A stretch of 64,000 nt of DNA from Exophiala sp. HKRS030 (taxonomy: Eukaryota; Ascomycota; Eurotiomycetes; Chaetothyriales; Herpotrichiellaceae), in contig JAHWDD010000002.1 of the NCBI GenBank assembly GCA_023897205.1, positions 3,596,001 through 3,660,000 of the forward strand, read 5' to 3'. Position numbers and translations under genes: made by a program. The notes beneath the pieces are model-generated. The model had not been told where the DNA came from. It ran no database searches and saw nothing but the letters and a program-made list of their open reading frames with translations. Within the stretch, counting starts at the first letter, position 1. Each line of letters begins with the position of its first letter. Of the stretch, positions 34,050 to 44,330 are shown piece by piece.

Positions 34050-34502
34050 TTCATGAGGCGATGATGCTTGCCCAAACCAAAGGCTGGGCGAAACGCATCA
34101 ACCCTAAAATGTTCGTAGGCGGAAGAAAGAAGAGAAAGGCTGAAGATGAAGTGGATGACCCAGGTTTAAATCTTGAAGCACGAGTCTGTCTGCTCTCTCA
34201 TATGTCGGGCACCATTGCAGGAAGGCGAGGGCCAATAACAATCGAGTGTGGCGCTTTCTCATACAAACAGGGCAACTTGACAAAGCATAGCCTCGAGAAA
34301 AGCGAGACTGTGTTCGGTGCAGATTGGTCGCAGCACTTATGGAGACAGCACACCATGTGAGTGCTCAAGAAGGCGAAATGGCCGTGGCAGCTCGTTCGAG
34401 ACGGGGCCACCCCAAGCATCATTAACTCGATGATTCTCACTAATTCATGAACAAGCTAATACAAGTGTGCTGCGGCTGCCACATAGTAATATTGTACCAA
34501 AT
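34050..34502. promoter_or_regulatory. Divergent promoter region (protease-CorA / membrane protein)
   Basis: This gap lies between the divergent starts. Short open frames on both strands (34061-34360 plus, 34198-34440 minus) cross it, but neither matches a known family, so I do not call them genes. No specific operator seen. Confidence 0.4.
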
Positions 34503-34580
34503 ATGGCGACATTTGAGAATATCGAACTTCGCGAACCAGCGGCGGCAACATATATTGCTAGAGCATTTCTGCCATTGTGA
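34503..34580 (+). pseudogene. In-frame N-terminal remnant ending in TGA
   Basis: ATG at 34503 opens a 25-codon frame (MATFENIELREPAAATYIAR...) that stops at TGA, with ATG of the next frame following immediately. The composition looks like the N-terminus of the family of the downstream protein. The TGA-ATG context is not the known UGA-CUA readthrough motif, so readthrough is unlikely. Confidence 0.45.
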
Positions 34581-35594
34581 ATGGGCGAGTCGGTAGCCGA
34601 ATCGAGGAAAGACACTGTGATAGATGCATACGTACTGTACCAGAATCAGCAATTCCGTACTGCTTTGCGCAACAGAGGTCTTCACTTGAGCGCCCGAACA
34701 GTCGGGGACATCGTTCACAATGCGAAAGACTTGGCGGATGGAGCGCCAAAGGAGGACATTCGATCAAAGCTGTTCGCCAGCCTGGAGAGCCCCAAGCTCA
34801 GAGATAAGTCGGAGTTGCTCGATACATCAATCGATCTTACAGCCACGCTGCTCACCATGATATGTATGAAGCTGCCGCTTCACGCATACTGTTGTCGAAG
34901 TGTGCTCTCATGGGAGCACGGATCGCTACAAGACGCTCTTCGGGAGCATTTCATACAGCCAGTCATATTGGAACATGACATCAAATGGGAAAGGGAGTTC
35001 AACGCAAGCAACTTTTGTCGTATCACTGGGTTTTCGATTGACTGGACCGACAACCTCATAGACCATCTGCGGATCGACGAGGACAATCGGCGTTTGGCTA
35101 TCTTCCACCATGCATCATTCCTGAAATGTCAGCAAAGGTATTTTGAGCTCCATCTGCCGACCTAGAGTTATGAGACGTTTGTTGATTCCTGTAGCAAGCT
35201 ATTCCCTGCGGGATTGGTGGACGAGACGTTGAAGACAGTGGCTCTTTTCTTTCCCCAATTGGACTCAGACATAACAGCATTGTTTCGTGATTGTTCACGA
35301 TCTCTCAGTCTTGACAAGGAGATGATAAAATGTGGTCGGCTTAGGTCAGCCGACCGCCAGATTGAGAGGTTCAAATGCTGGCACGACCGATTGGTGGCTG
35401 TGAAGCAACTATACGACGAGACACGACCCAGAACAATCTCCCAGCTGTGGTATGACAACCGTAACGGGATCCAGTGGCTCACATTCTGGATAGCAGTATG
35501 CGTCCTCCTTTTCACAGTTGCACAGTTGATCGAGGGTGCGTTGCAGACATACAAGGCGTACCATCCGACGGACACCACAAGACCTCAGAAATGA
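34581..35594 (+). CDS. C-terminally anchored membrane protein of an expanded fungal family (318 aa)
   Basis: Model join(34581..35137,35195..35594), 57-nt intron; joining gives CQQSKLFPAGLVDETLKTVALFFPQ-type sequence in phase. The layout is typical of a large, uncharacterised fungal family: a central segment (LDTSIDLTATLLTM), ITGFSIDWTDNLIDHLRID, IFHHASFL, then LWYDNRNGIQW and one terminal membrane helix (about residues 282-305) ending IEGALQTYKAY. It should be a tail-anchored protein facing the cytosol. The function is unknown. Oddly, a coding-looking 25-codon stretch (34503-34577, starting MATFENIEL) lies in the same frame directly upstream and is cut off by TGA at 34578-34580. So the N-terminus may be truncated by a nonsense change, or translation may start at 34581. 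Confidence 0.8.
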
Positions 35595-36085
35595 AGACTT
35601 GCATGCAGATACTGATGGGTACACCTCTAGAGATCGTGCTCACCTTCGGAGTGTTGATGTGAAAAGAATGAAAGAAGCGGAGTGTTCCTGATCTCGACAA
35701 CACACCAAGCTCGGCGTGATTCGCCATCGCCCATAACTCGAGGAAGACACGCATGGAGGCACATTCTTCGGGATGACAGGACTGCGATGCTCGAGGACAT
35801 TTCCATATGACTCGAATGATTGACCATACATTGATGTTTAATCAGCATTAATGAACCAAGTAATAAAGTGTGATTCTTGATCTTATGGATGAGCCTCGAC
35901 ACTCGGAGTCGTGGCACGGACGAATTCCGCCCATTCGCGGAGGATTATGTAAGGCGATTACTTGGGCCTGTAAACATCCTCATGGTGTCAAATAGTCCAT
36001 ACTAGGTGCCGGCTTCCCTTCGAAAAGCACTGCTTATAATGTCCTGAGTATTGGTCATATATGAGATAACTGGGTGGGCTAGGTG
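35595..36085. other. Intergenic, nothing supported
   Basis: Promoter-sized gap before the dioxygenase gene; no gene, RNA or repeat identified. Confidence 0.55.
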
Positions 36086-37165
36086 ATGGTTAGATTTCTT
36101 GATGGAAGTAGATCCAACGCAACAATACTACTGATATTGAGTATCACTCTCGCAGCCTTGTCGAGTTATATACTAGAATCTCCCACGCTGGCGGCCTGGA
36201 GAACAAGGAGTCCCTTCAGCCATTTAGTCAATTTTGGAAGGAATCTCTCAGCAGATACGACAAATAAATATACGAACATGTCCAAAAGAACGCCGGTATA
36301 TTTTGTTTCCCATGGGGTAGGTACTACACTTCCCGCACAGTCAGGGATGAACAATAGTAACATTAGACAGGGCCCGACCACAATGTACGATACAAAACAT
36401 CCCGTGTACCCACACCTTCAGGCCATAGGCAAGGAGATCACAGAGAAAGTCAAGCCTTCGGCAATTGTTGTATTCTCAGCGCATTGGCAAGCCGCAAGAT
36501 CCAACACGATCGAAGTGAACGTCTCAGAGAACGAACCTCTACTGTACGACTTCTACGGCTTCCCAAGACACTACTACTCTGAGAAATTCCCCAACAAGGG
36601 CTCGCCCGAATTAGCAAAGAAGGTCATGGACACGCTGGGCAAAAATGAGATCAAAACCGAAGCCACCGAACGAGGTCTTGATCACGGCGTCTTCGTCCCC
36701 TTCAAAGTCATGTTCGATCCCAATGCCAACCCGCTGACCGTGCCGATCGTCCAAGTCAGTCTTTTCGACGATGATACAGACGCCGAAGCACACATCAAGT
36801 TAGGACGGGCGGTACAGAAGTTAAGGGAAGAGAACATTCTGATCATTGGCAGCGGCATGTCTGTACACAATCTGCGACAGCTCATGATGCTCAGGGGTAG
36901 TGGTATGACAATGCCCTACGCTACGAGTTTTGACGAAGCGATAAAGGTTGCAGCCGAGACAAAACCTGGAGATCGTCGCGATGAGGCTATGGTTAACTTG
37001 TTGAAGAGGCAGGATGCAAGGCAGGCTCATCCCACGTTCGAACATCTGCTTCCCGTTCACGTTGCTGTCGGCGCGTCGGGCGAGGACCAGGGAAAGCAAT
37101 TATGGACCTTGGCAGAGGAGAGTATGGCTTGGGCCCAATATAGGTTTGGAGACGTAGCCGCCTGA
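36086..37165 (+). CDS. DODA-type extradiol ring-opening dioxygenase with N-terminal anchor (359 aa)
   Basis: The catalytic part starts at MSKRTPVYFVSHG (Met65). Metal and acid-base His are at the usual places: FVSHG, FSAHWQ, LDHGVFVP and the ARQAHPTFEHLLPV segment, which marks the class III (LigB/DODA) fold that cleaves catechol-type rings or makes betalamic-acid-like products from DOPA. Family members are usually about 270-300 aa and soluble. Here the first in-frame ATG (36086) adds 64 residues with a hydrophobic segment (about 12-30, ATILLILSITLAALSSYIL), suggesting a signal anchor or membrane targeting. Translation could instead start at 36278 and give the soluble form. The gene is intronless. 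Substrate unknown. Confidence 0.9.
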   Translation: MVRFLDGSRSNATILLILSITLAALSSYILESPTLAAWRTRSPFSHLVNFGRNLSADTTNKYTNMSKRTPVYFVSHGVGTTLPAQSGMNNSNIRQGPTTMYDTKHPVYPHLQAIGKEITEKVKPSAIVVFSAHWQAARSNTIEVNVSENEPLLYDFYGFPRHYYSEKFPNKGSPELAKKVMDTLGKNEIKTEATERGLDHGVFVPFKVMFDPNANPLTVPIVQVSLFDDDTDAEAHIKLGRAVQKLREENILIIGSGMSVHNLRQLMMLRGSGMTMPYATSFDEAIKVAAETKPGDRRDEAMVNLLKRQDARQAHPTFEHLLPVHVAVGASGEDQGKQLWTLAEESMAWAQYRFGDVAA

Positions 37166-37340
37166 AGATTTTTGTTCTCTCGTGTGGTTCGAGCTGCTCA
37201 ATATGTACAATTGGACTTTTTCTCAATTCCAAGCAACTCTAGAATAGGCATAGCGGTAGCCCATGTGGTTTTCGATAGGGGTTTCAAAGCGCCAATGTCG
37301 AACTATGGGAGCTGTAGTACTCGCCAGGTCGGTTGGGTGT

Positions 37341-37795
37341 CTATTCGCTCTTGACCAGTGTCGTAACTTTGTCCTCGATCTCCTTATCTGACAACCCTAC
37401 ATCGTGGTGTCAGCCAAACCTCGCTTTATTCTGCCCAAGGGGATTTGCCTTACCCGATAATGCTTCTGATTTCTCCTTTCCTAGTCCTGTTCGAAATGAT
37501 TAGCTTGCCTTCCTCTTCAATACCCTCGTGCATATCTGCGCATACCGTATCTCACCCAGACCTTCGGCTCTACACCCACGGCTTCCCGTATTAAAATCGG
37601 CGTATTCGGGTTATGGTGCTTCATCGTTGGATATGCTCGCTTGAGGAACGATCTGTAATACTTTGTTAGCGACGTGCGCCGAAGCTCCTCTGGGGCGCGC
37701 TGTGCTGACCTCGTCGCTTCGCTTCCTTGACCGGAGCTGCACAAATGAAAACGCAACTCTCGTAGCCCTTGCGTGAAAGCATATTTGGTGGCCAT
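37341..37795 (-). CDS. NADH:ubiquinone oxidoreductase 10.5-kDa subunit, NDUFA2/B8 (93 aa)
   Basis: Model complement(join(37341..37396,37454..37486,37546..37652,37710..37795)), introns 57, 59 and 57 nt, all in phase. The protein has the thioredoxin-like B8 fold signature: MATKYAFTQGLRELRFHLC, then RSFLKRAYPTMKHHNPN and PILIREAVGVEPKVWVRY. The conserved ending GLSDKEIEDKV comes from the last exon. It is an accessory subunit of mitochondrial complex I, on the matrix arm. Length 93 is normal. It is divergent from the mitochondrial pyruvate carrier gene and the two share a 376-bp promoter. Confidence 0.96.
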
Positions 37796-38171
37796 GACGG
37801 CTGCTGGACTCTATAAATGCTCTCAAGGTCGTTCCGCCTACAGAAAACAGATGCGCAGGTTCATCAATGAACCTCCTCCCAAGCAGCGACATGAACTAAC
37901 CCAAAATAGAATCGTTTCGGGGTTATTGAGAAAGCTCCGGGACGGTCGCCGCAACTTGCAGTTTAATCGCATCTTCTCCTCCCGACACCGTCCTCATTAC
38001 TCATATTTCACCTAGACGACTTTCACATTCTCGCACCCAGAGAACAGGTCTTTCTTTGCCGGTGACACTCTCCGCTCCTTGAATATCAAAGTCGCCTGCG
38101 CATTCCCCTCGACTTCTCCTACATTTTCACCTTATCGAGCAATCGCTCGGTCTGACTCAATACCCGCAAAA
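37796..38171. promoter_or_regulatory. Shared promoter: complex I subunit / pyruvate carrier
   Basis: The gap between the two divergent start codons is 376 bp, short enough that the genes almost certainly share control sequences. No factor site named. Confidence 0.55.
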
Positions 38172-38900
38172 ATGTCCGCCCGCTTTGGCCTGCGCTTCGC
38201 GCAGAATTCTGCCCGACAGACCTCATCCTCGTTCACTACAAGCACTCCTTTCCAGTTCAGAAACACCATATTCCGAAGATGGCAAGGCACTGCAGCCAAC
38301 CCAGCCGTTGATGCGGCACCGCGACAGAGCTTGTTTCAAAGATTATGGACCAGCGAAGTTGGTATCAAGACCGTTCATTTCTGGTATGTTACGATGCCAT
38401 TGGGATTCATGCCGTGGCTTCCTCCTATACAGGCAATATATGTCGGGCAAAAGACTAATTGCGATATTTTGACTACAGGGCTCCTGTCATGAAATGGGGT
38501 GTCGTTCTCGCGGGTGCGTCAGACTTCCTGCGACCGGCGGAGAAGTTGTCTCTTACTCAGAACCTTGCTCTCATGGCCACTGGCTCTATCTGGACGAGAT
38601 GGTGCTTCATTATCAAGCCACAGAACATGCTGTAGGTCTTCTCCCGTCATATTTGATGGTCTATCATGAGCAGGGTTCTGCTAGACATCAATTCTCACAG
38701 AAACGTGGCTGATCATTTCTCTTCCTTCTAGTCTTGCCGCCGTCAACTTCTGCTTGTTCATCGTTGGCACTATCCAATGTACTCGCATTTTCATGTACAA
38801 CCAATCTGTGAAGGGCACGAAAGGAGCCATTGAGCAGATGGAGAAGGACGTAGTTGCTCCTGCAAAGAAACTCGAAGCTGCGGTTGAGCAAAAGGTGTAG
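38172..38900 (+). CDS. Mitochondrial pyruvate carrier subunit, MPC2-like (177 aa)
   Basis: Model join(38172..38383,38479..38631,38732..38900), introns 95 and 100 nt. Splicing gives IKTVHFWAPVMKWGVVLAGASD and PQNMLLAAVNFCLFIVGTIQ, the diagnostic MPC sequence (TVHFWAP...KW). About 60 N-terminal residues are Ser/Thr/Arg-rich with few acids, as expected of a mitochondrial presequence. Two to three membrane helices follow. It should form a heterodimer with MPC1 in the inner membrane and import pyruvate. The C-terminal tail after the last helix (KGAIEQMEKDVVAPAKKLEA) is charged. Confidence 0.94.
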
Positions 38901-39314
38901 CCGATCTGGACCAGAAAGTGGATGAGTATGAGATGAGTAGCAAACGGCATACATGGTTTGGGCTTTTCTCTGTGCCATTATGGGTTCCCGTGCTGGATTG
39001 TCTCCCTTTTCTTAGCTATTTATGTTTACAGGGTCATAGAATGAACCAGACATGGCCTCGTTGTGTTGAAAACCAATTTTTCTAATATTCAGAGTGTACT
39101 ATCACTGATCTAACTTGGATTCTGCCTACAATTGATTTCTCATAGAGTGACTAAAAGTGAAGTGGTGGAGTGTAAGAGCCGAGTCATTCAAGCAGTGCGT
39201 CACCAAATTCCACATGTGAAGCTGCAGTGGGGGTTCAAATGTTTGTTCTTCTTGTCCCAACAGACAACGAACATCTTAAGTTGGCGCCGCGACAAATCCT
39301 CCCCTTTGTCAGAC
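38901..39314. other. Intergenic before SRP receptor
   Basis: Nothing recognisable. The frame of the next gene is open upstream to about 39132, but the family starts at MLDAFEIL (39315). Confidence 0.5.
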
Positions 39315-41288
39315 ATGTTAGACGCATTTGAGATCCTCACGACCTCTGGTGTCGTTCTGTGGTCCCGCTGTACTTCTAGCATCGGCGCGACCGCAGTCAA
39401 CCACCTGATCAACGATGTCTTTATTGAAGAGAAAGTCCGCCCAACAATCGCGCACTCAAGTAATCCCACCTACAAGCACGAGAAATACACATTGAAATAC
39501 ACTCTGGTCAAAGAGCTTGGTCTTATATTTGTCGCTGTCTACCAATCCCTCCTTCACCTCACGTGGGTCGACAAGCTGCTGGATGATGTCCGAACAATAT
39601 TTGTCGAGGTCTACAGAGGACAGTTGGAAGAGCTGGACTATGCTGCCCTGAAGTACCCATTCGACAAGTACTTTGACGAGGAGATGCGCAGACTGGACCA
39701 AAGTACAGGTGGCGCAGTCACCGCGCAGCCACCTCGCGCAGAAGTGCAGGAAGAGAAACAACTCAGTGCTGAAGGAGGAGATACAGGAGGGCCACCACCG
39801 CCACAATCGCTTGATCCCCCCAAGGCGCAGCCACGAGCTGTGCCAGCTGTGAACGGAGAGTCGACACAGCCCACTCCCGTCCACACACCAGAGACCTCTC
39901 GACCAAGCACCCCTCTTCACGGCGCAGCGTCCCACTTGTTGGCAGAAAAGGCCAGGCCTGGCAGTCGAGGATCTAGAAGGGCTCGGAAGGCGGCCAATGC
40001 AGTTACATCATCTGCCAATGCCTCCTCCGGCGATGAAGCAAGAAGACGCACACCAAGGGCAGCCTCTGCCAAAAAGGGCAGAGTCTGGGGTCCAGATGGA
40101 ATGGCAGACGAGGCAGATGATGTGACCCTTGACTACTCGGCCGTTGACGATGGCACAACCGACGATTCAGGTCTTCGCTCTCCGCCTACAGAGGCCATCA
40201 GTCAGGAAAGCTGGGGAACTAAGAACAAGCATGGTCAGTTTGTACTGAAAGATCTAGGCGACGAAGTCGACAATATCTTGAGCTCTGTCGATACAAACAA
40301 AGCGGAAACGAATGGAACCGGTGTTTCAAGATTTGGAGCCATCTCTGGATATTTCAGAAACATCGTCGGAGGGAAGACCCTCACCAAGGACGACCTCGAA
40401 AAGCCACTGAAGTCCATGGAAGAACATCTGATCAATAAAAATGTGGCTCGAGATGCTGCTGTTCGCCTGTGCCAGGGAGTAGAAGCCGAAATGGTTGGGA
40501 AGAAGACGGGCGCATTTGAGTCGATAGATGCTGCTTTGAAACCAGCCCTGGAAAACTCTCTTCGGAAGATTCTCACACCACGGTCGTCATTGGATCTACT
40601 CCAGCAGATAGAGACCGTTGCAAACCCCTCTGGATCAAAGTCCCAGCCTCGTCCGTTTGTCATCACCATTCTAGGAGTGAACGGCGTGGGCAAGTCTACC
40701 AACCTGTCCAAGCTCTGCTATTTCCTTTTGCAGAACAATTATCGAGTCTTGATCGCCGCCGGCGACACCTTCAGATCTGGTGCGGTTGAGCAACTGAATG
40801 TTCATGTGCGAAATCTCAAAGAGCTCACTGAGCGCGAGAACCTCGGCGCTGTCAACATCTACGAACGAGGATACGGCAAGGACGCGGCCAACGTGGCGAA
40901 AGACGCGGTCGCATTTGCTGCTGCCAATGATTATCAAGTGGTCTTGATCGACACGGCAGGCCGAGCACACACCAACACTCAACTGATGGCGTCTCTGGAG
41001 AAGCTCGTGGACTTTGCCAGGCCTGATTTGGTCTTGCAAGTTGCAGAGGCCCTGGTCGGAAACGACTCTGTCGGTCAAGCACAGAATTTCACAAAAGCAC
41101 TAGGCAAAGGCAGAAAACTCGACGGATTCATCGTGTCAAAGATCGATACTGTCGGATCAGGCATCGGTACCATGATCAGTCTGGTCCACGCTACTGCTGT
41201 GCCAGTGCAGTTCATAGGTGTCGGTCAGCATTATGGTGACTTGAGACAGTTGTCTGTTCCTTGGGCTGTAAATATGTTGATGAGCTAG
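39315..41288 (+). CDS. SRP101: Signal recognition particle receptor subunit alpha (657 aa)
   Basis: The N-terminus MLDAFEILTTSGVVLWSR is the SRX longin-like domain that binds the beta subunit at the ER. A low-complexity, charged linker follows (about 130-300). The C-terminal NG GTPase domain has G1 GVNGVGKSTNLSKLC, the RSGAVEQL insertion-box element, DTAGRAHTN (G3), SKIDTVGSGIG (G4, with Ser in place of Thr of TKxD) and the closing GVGQHYGDLR. Length agrees with fungal homologues (about 620-680). It pairs with SRP54 to target ribosomes to the ER translocon. Intronless, ordinary housekeeping gene. Confidence 0.97.
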   Translation: MLDAFEILTTSGVVLWSRCTSSIGATAVNHLINDVFIEEKVRPTIAHSSNPTYKHEKYTLKYTLVKELGLIFVAVYQSLLHLTWVDKLLDDVRTIFVEVYRGQLEELDYAALKYPFDKYFDEEMRRLDQSTGGAVTAQPPRAEVQEEKQLSAEGGDTGGPPPPQSLDPPKAQPRAVPAVNGESTQPTPVHTPETSRPSTPLHGAASHLLAEKARPGSRGSRRARKAANAVTSSANASSGDEARRRTPRAASAKKGRVWGPDGMADEADDVTLDYSAVDDGTTDDSGLRSPPTEAISQESWGTKNKHGQFVLKDLGDEVDNILSSVDTNKAETNGTGVSRFGAISGYFRNIVGGKTLTKDDLEKPLKSMEEHLINKNVARDAAVRLCQGVEAEMVGKKTGAFESIDAALKPALENSLRKILTPRSSLDLLQQIETVANPSGSKSQPRPFVITILGVNGVGKSTNLSKLCYFLLQNNYRVLIAAGDTFRSGAVEQLNVHVRNLKELTERENLGAVNIYERGYGKDAANVAKDAVAFAAANDYQVVLIDTAGRAHTNTQLMASLEKLVDFARPDLVLQVAEALVGNDSVGQAQNFTKALGKGRKLDGFIVSKIDTVGSGIGTMISLVHATAVPVQFIGVGQHYGDLRQLSVPWAVNMLMS

Positions 41289-41409
41289 TTCATTTGCCAG
41301 TCCCGATTATCTATCGTCATCGAAGAACGGTACATAGTACATAGGGAACATTGAGCCAGGCACGTCTATTCAAGAACAAAATTGATGAAATGATACATGA
41401 ATGAGGTCA

Positions 41410-42405
41410 TCACCGAGAACTTGTAGGCTCTTGAATCTTTTTGAAGCAAACACTCGCCACACCTTGACCTTTTTGTCCCCCGAACTCGAAGACGGGGTAT
41501 TTGATCCTATCGTGGACAACAAACCTGGCTGTACTCGACGTACCGTCATTGCTTGTCTGTGCACCGGTGAACCACGAAACGACTTCCTCCTCGGTCCAGT
41601 TACAACTGGTGATCAACAGGAACCCGCTGGGTCTGACCATGTCTAGAATCTTGGCGGGATAAAACTCGCACATCCGCCTGTCCTTTCCAGTGGTGGGATC
41701 CGTCATGGTCGTGGAGGAGAGTGAAATCGCATCAAAAGTCCCCTTGTCCAACACGAGGTCGAATCCACCTTCCGATACTGGCCACCACGGTTTTGTCGAA
41801 GGAGTGTCGTTGACTAGGTCGAGAATTTCAAACGTCATGTCGTTTTCTTCTTTCTTCTCGGTATTCGAACCTGCCATGCTCGAGGGAGGAAAGTACTGTC
41901 TGTGCAGTTTCCTCGCGAGTTCGATACTCCGACTTGAATAATCCACCCCTACCATGCGTCCAGTGTACTCTCCCTCCAGACGCAACGCGAACAAGGCACT
42001 GCCGTTGCCCGTGCCGAGATCCAGTACGCTGAGTTGGTGATCTCCGTCGCCGTCTTCATCATCATCTCCACCGGCATAATTGGGTGATAATGGAAAGGTT
42101 TCAGACGTCAAAAATTCAAGAGTCTTTGCTGGAGCTCCAACGTCGTCGAACCAAGATTCCAAGTCAGAAGGGTCTGGTAATTCGGTTTCTTCTGTGTCGT
42201 CGTCGTCGTCGGCCGCGTCTTCGTCCACCTCTGAACTATCTTGGTGTTGTTGATCAAGATCATTCTGGTAATATTTGTCCCAGCTGTAAAACAAGAGACA
42301 TTGTCATGTCAGGATTTGATGGTGTTGAACAATAAGGAAGAGGGAACGTACTTACTATTCCTTTGTTCCTAGTTCGCTTGGATCAAGATGTGTTGGATGT
42401 GCCAT
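41410..42405 (-). CDS. EFM4: eEF1A lysine methyltransferase, EFM4/METTL10-like (307 aa)
   Basis: Model complement(join(41410..42283,42356..42405)), 72-nt intron; the first exon has only 50 nt and ends LGTKEY, joining WDKYYQNDL to restore the family N-terminus LGTKEYWDKYY. Motif I is VLDLGTGNGSALFAL, with the acidic loop GVDYSSRSIELA and the DKGTFDAISL segment with KGT typical of METTL10. It should transfer methyl groups from SAM to a lysine of elongation factor eEF1A. Two acidic low-complexity insertions (about residues 36-58 and near 98) are larger than in yeast. Divergent from a second methyltransferase gene. Confidence 0.88.
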
Positions 42406-42892
42406 TTTGGTGGGGTTTCTTTCTCAATTTCTACCGTTCCGTCGAGGTGCTATACAATCTCAGTTGTATTGACAAGTGTTCAAATATACCATCCATAAAA
42501 AAAGATGGCTTGCTCATCAGATACCGTAGTTCTCTCTATGAAGTGGCTGCAAAAAGAAATCTTTCTCCTCATCTTATCTTATCGTACATCAAAAAATCCC
42601 CCCCCCGCATTCCACTCAGCCTCGTCACACGAACTACGACATCTAAATGCGTGGTTTACAATTTTCCCTCGACTCACGGTAATCAGTACCTAGGTAGGTG
42701 TGCAACTGTGACCCCCCACAAGGGCGCCAGTGTTCTATCTAGGTATCTATCTATCAGGGACTCAGGACTGTACACACTCGTGTACACTATCAGGCCCCTC
42801 TCCAGATGAATTAACCTACCAACCTAGAAACCACTTTGCATGCGCCCCTCGAACGGTCACAAACACGAGTACAGAGAAGACTGGCCACACCG
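42406..42892. promoter_or_regulatory. Shared promoter of two methyltransferase genes
   Basis: This 487-bp gap lies between divergent start codons. It carries CCTAGGTAGG and TCTAGGTATCTATCTATC words near 42690-42760. No factor site named. Confidence 0.45.
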
Positions 42893-44330
42893 ATGTATCC
42901 ATCTCGCGTGCACGCTCCCATCTCATCCACTCCCTCGGCGGAGGATTTCTTCTCTTCTGCCCTTTCGAACCTCTTCACCGACGACCCTCAAACCCATCAC
43001 GGTGTGCCCGGGCAGTCGGTGTACTATGACTCTCCTCGGTTCGGTAGACTATCTCTGCGCATCCCCGAACACCCCGATGCCGAAGAAGGTCGTAGACTCT
43101 TTGCCTACAACCTGTGGAACGGGGGTGTGGTGGCCGCCGATGCCATCGAGGTGGCCAGTGCCAACGACGACGGCGGCGGCGGCAGCCACCCGCAGCCTCA
43201 GGCTCTTGACCGGGCCACGAGTCGAGAAGAGAATGACAACTGGAACCCACGGTACTGGAGCGTGAAAGGGAAATCAACACTTGAGTTGGGCGCCGGTACG
43301 TGAGAGAACCACCAAAACCCCAAAAACATCCTTTTTTCTTCTTCTTCCAAATCGACAGAGTCGAAAAAACCACCAAGATTTATGCGTGGAGGAAACGTGG
43401 ACGCCACGAGTTGAGCGAGGGCTGATTCGGTCTGTTGAATAATTTTGTTTTTTTTTCCTCGCAGGAGCCGCATTACCGAGTATAATAGCAGCCTTGTCGG
43501 GCGCGAAGAGCGTGACGATAACGGATCACCCTACTAGCACCGCCTTGACAATGGGTGCGATCGAGCAGAACGTCCACACCAACCTCCGTCTTCCCACGTC
43601 TGGAGTAAGACCCAGTACCGACACTACCAACCCACAGGTGCCCGAGGATCCAGCGTTTCGCAACACGTCTACACCGCAGGCACCTCTAGAAAATCAAGAT
43701 CAGACAACCCAATCGGACGTATCGCAGAGGCAGACGTTGCCAATGAAACCCAAAACCGAGTCCTCGGTTTCAGTGTACGGATACACATGGGGAACGACGA
43801 CGTTCTACCTACCCAACACTTACGGCATACCGGTGCCGGACCAACCCAGCTCGTTTCAGCGGATCATCATAGCCGAGTGTCTATGGATGCACGAACAGCA
43901 CGTCAACATTTGCAAGACCATTCTTGATTATCTCCCACGCCACGACGATGGCCACGACGATCCCGACCCTGTCGGTGACTCCTCTTCCTGTGCTCTCTTC
44001 GTCGCCAGTTTCCCCAACGGTAGAGAAATAGTCAGGAGGTTCTTCGACATCGCAACAGGGGAAGAAGACATATTCTCACCTGCACAAGCACAATCACAAA
44101 ACGAGGTCCAGGCCAATGATGATGATGTAGACGACGAACACGATGAGGATGACGACGACGACGACGATGAAGAAGTACGCTCGGTCAAAGGGAAATTAAA
44201 GGCAGTCGAGATATTCGAGGTCGATATGAATGGCGTCCGGAGAGCATGGGCACCCCGGCGGGCTGGTGAAGATAAATACATAGCGAATCGATGGTGTGTA
44301 TGTGCCGTGCTAGTCCGGCGCGGTAAATAG
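42893..44330 (+). CDS. NNMT/EFM7-like class I methyltransferase (422 aa)
   Basis: Model join(42893..43295,43465..44330), 169-nt intron. The join restores motif I as LELGAGAALPSIIAALSGAKSVTITDHP, the hallmark of the nicotinamide-N-methyltransferase-like/EFM7 group. Upstream FAYNLWNGGVVAADAIE and later YGYTWG and RIIIAECLWMHEQH fit the same family. EFM7 modifies the N-terminus of eEF1A; this protein is longer (EFM7 is about 260 aa) because of Pro/Ser/Thr-rich insertions and an acidic run (about 358-378). It may be a paralogue with another substrate. Function is inferred from the fold only. Confidence 0.75.

Noticed and set aside
34061..34360. 99-codon plus-strand frame in the divergent promoter
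   Set aside because: No family match, overlaps the promoter of the fusion gene, composition unremarkable.
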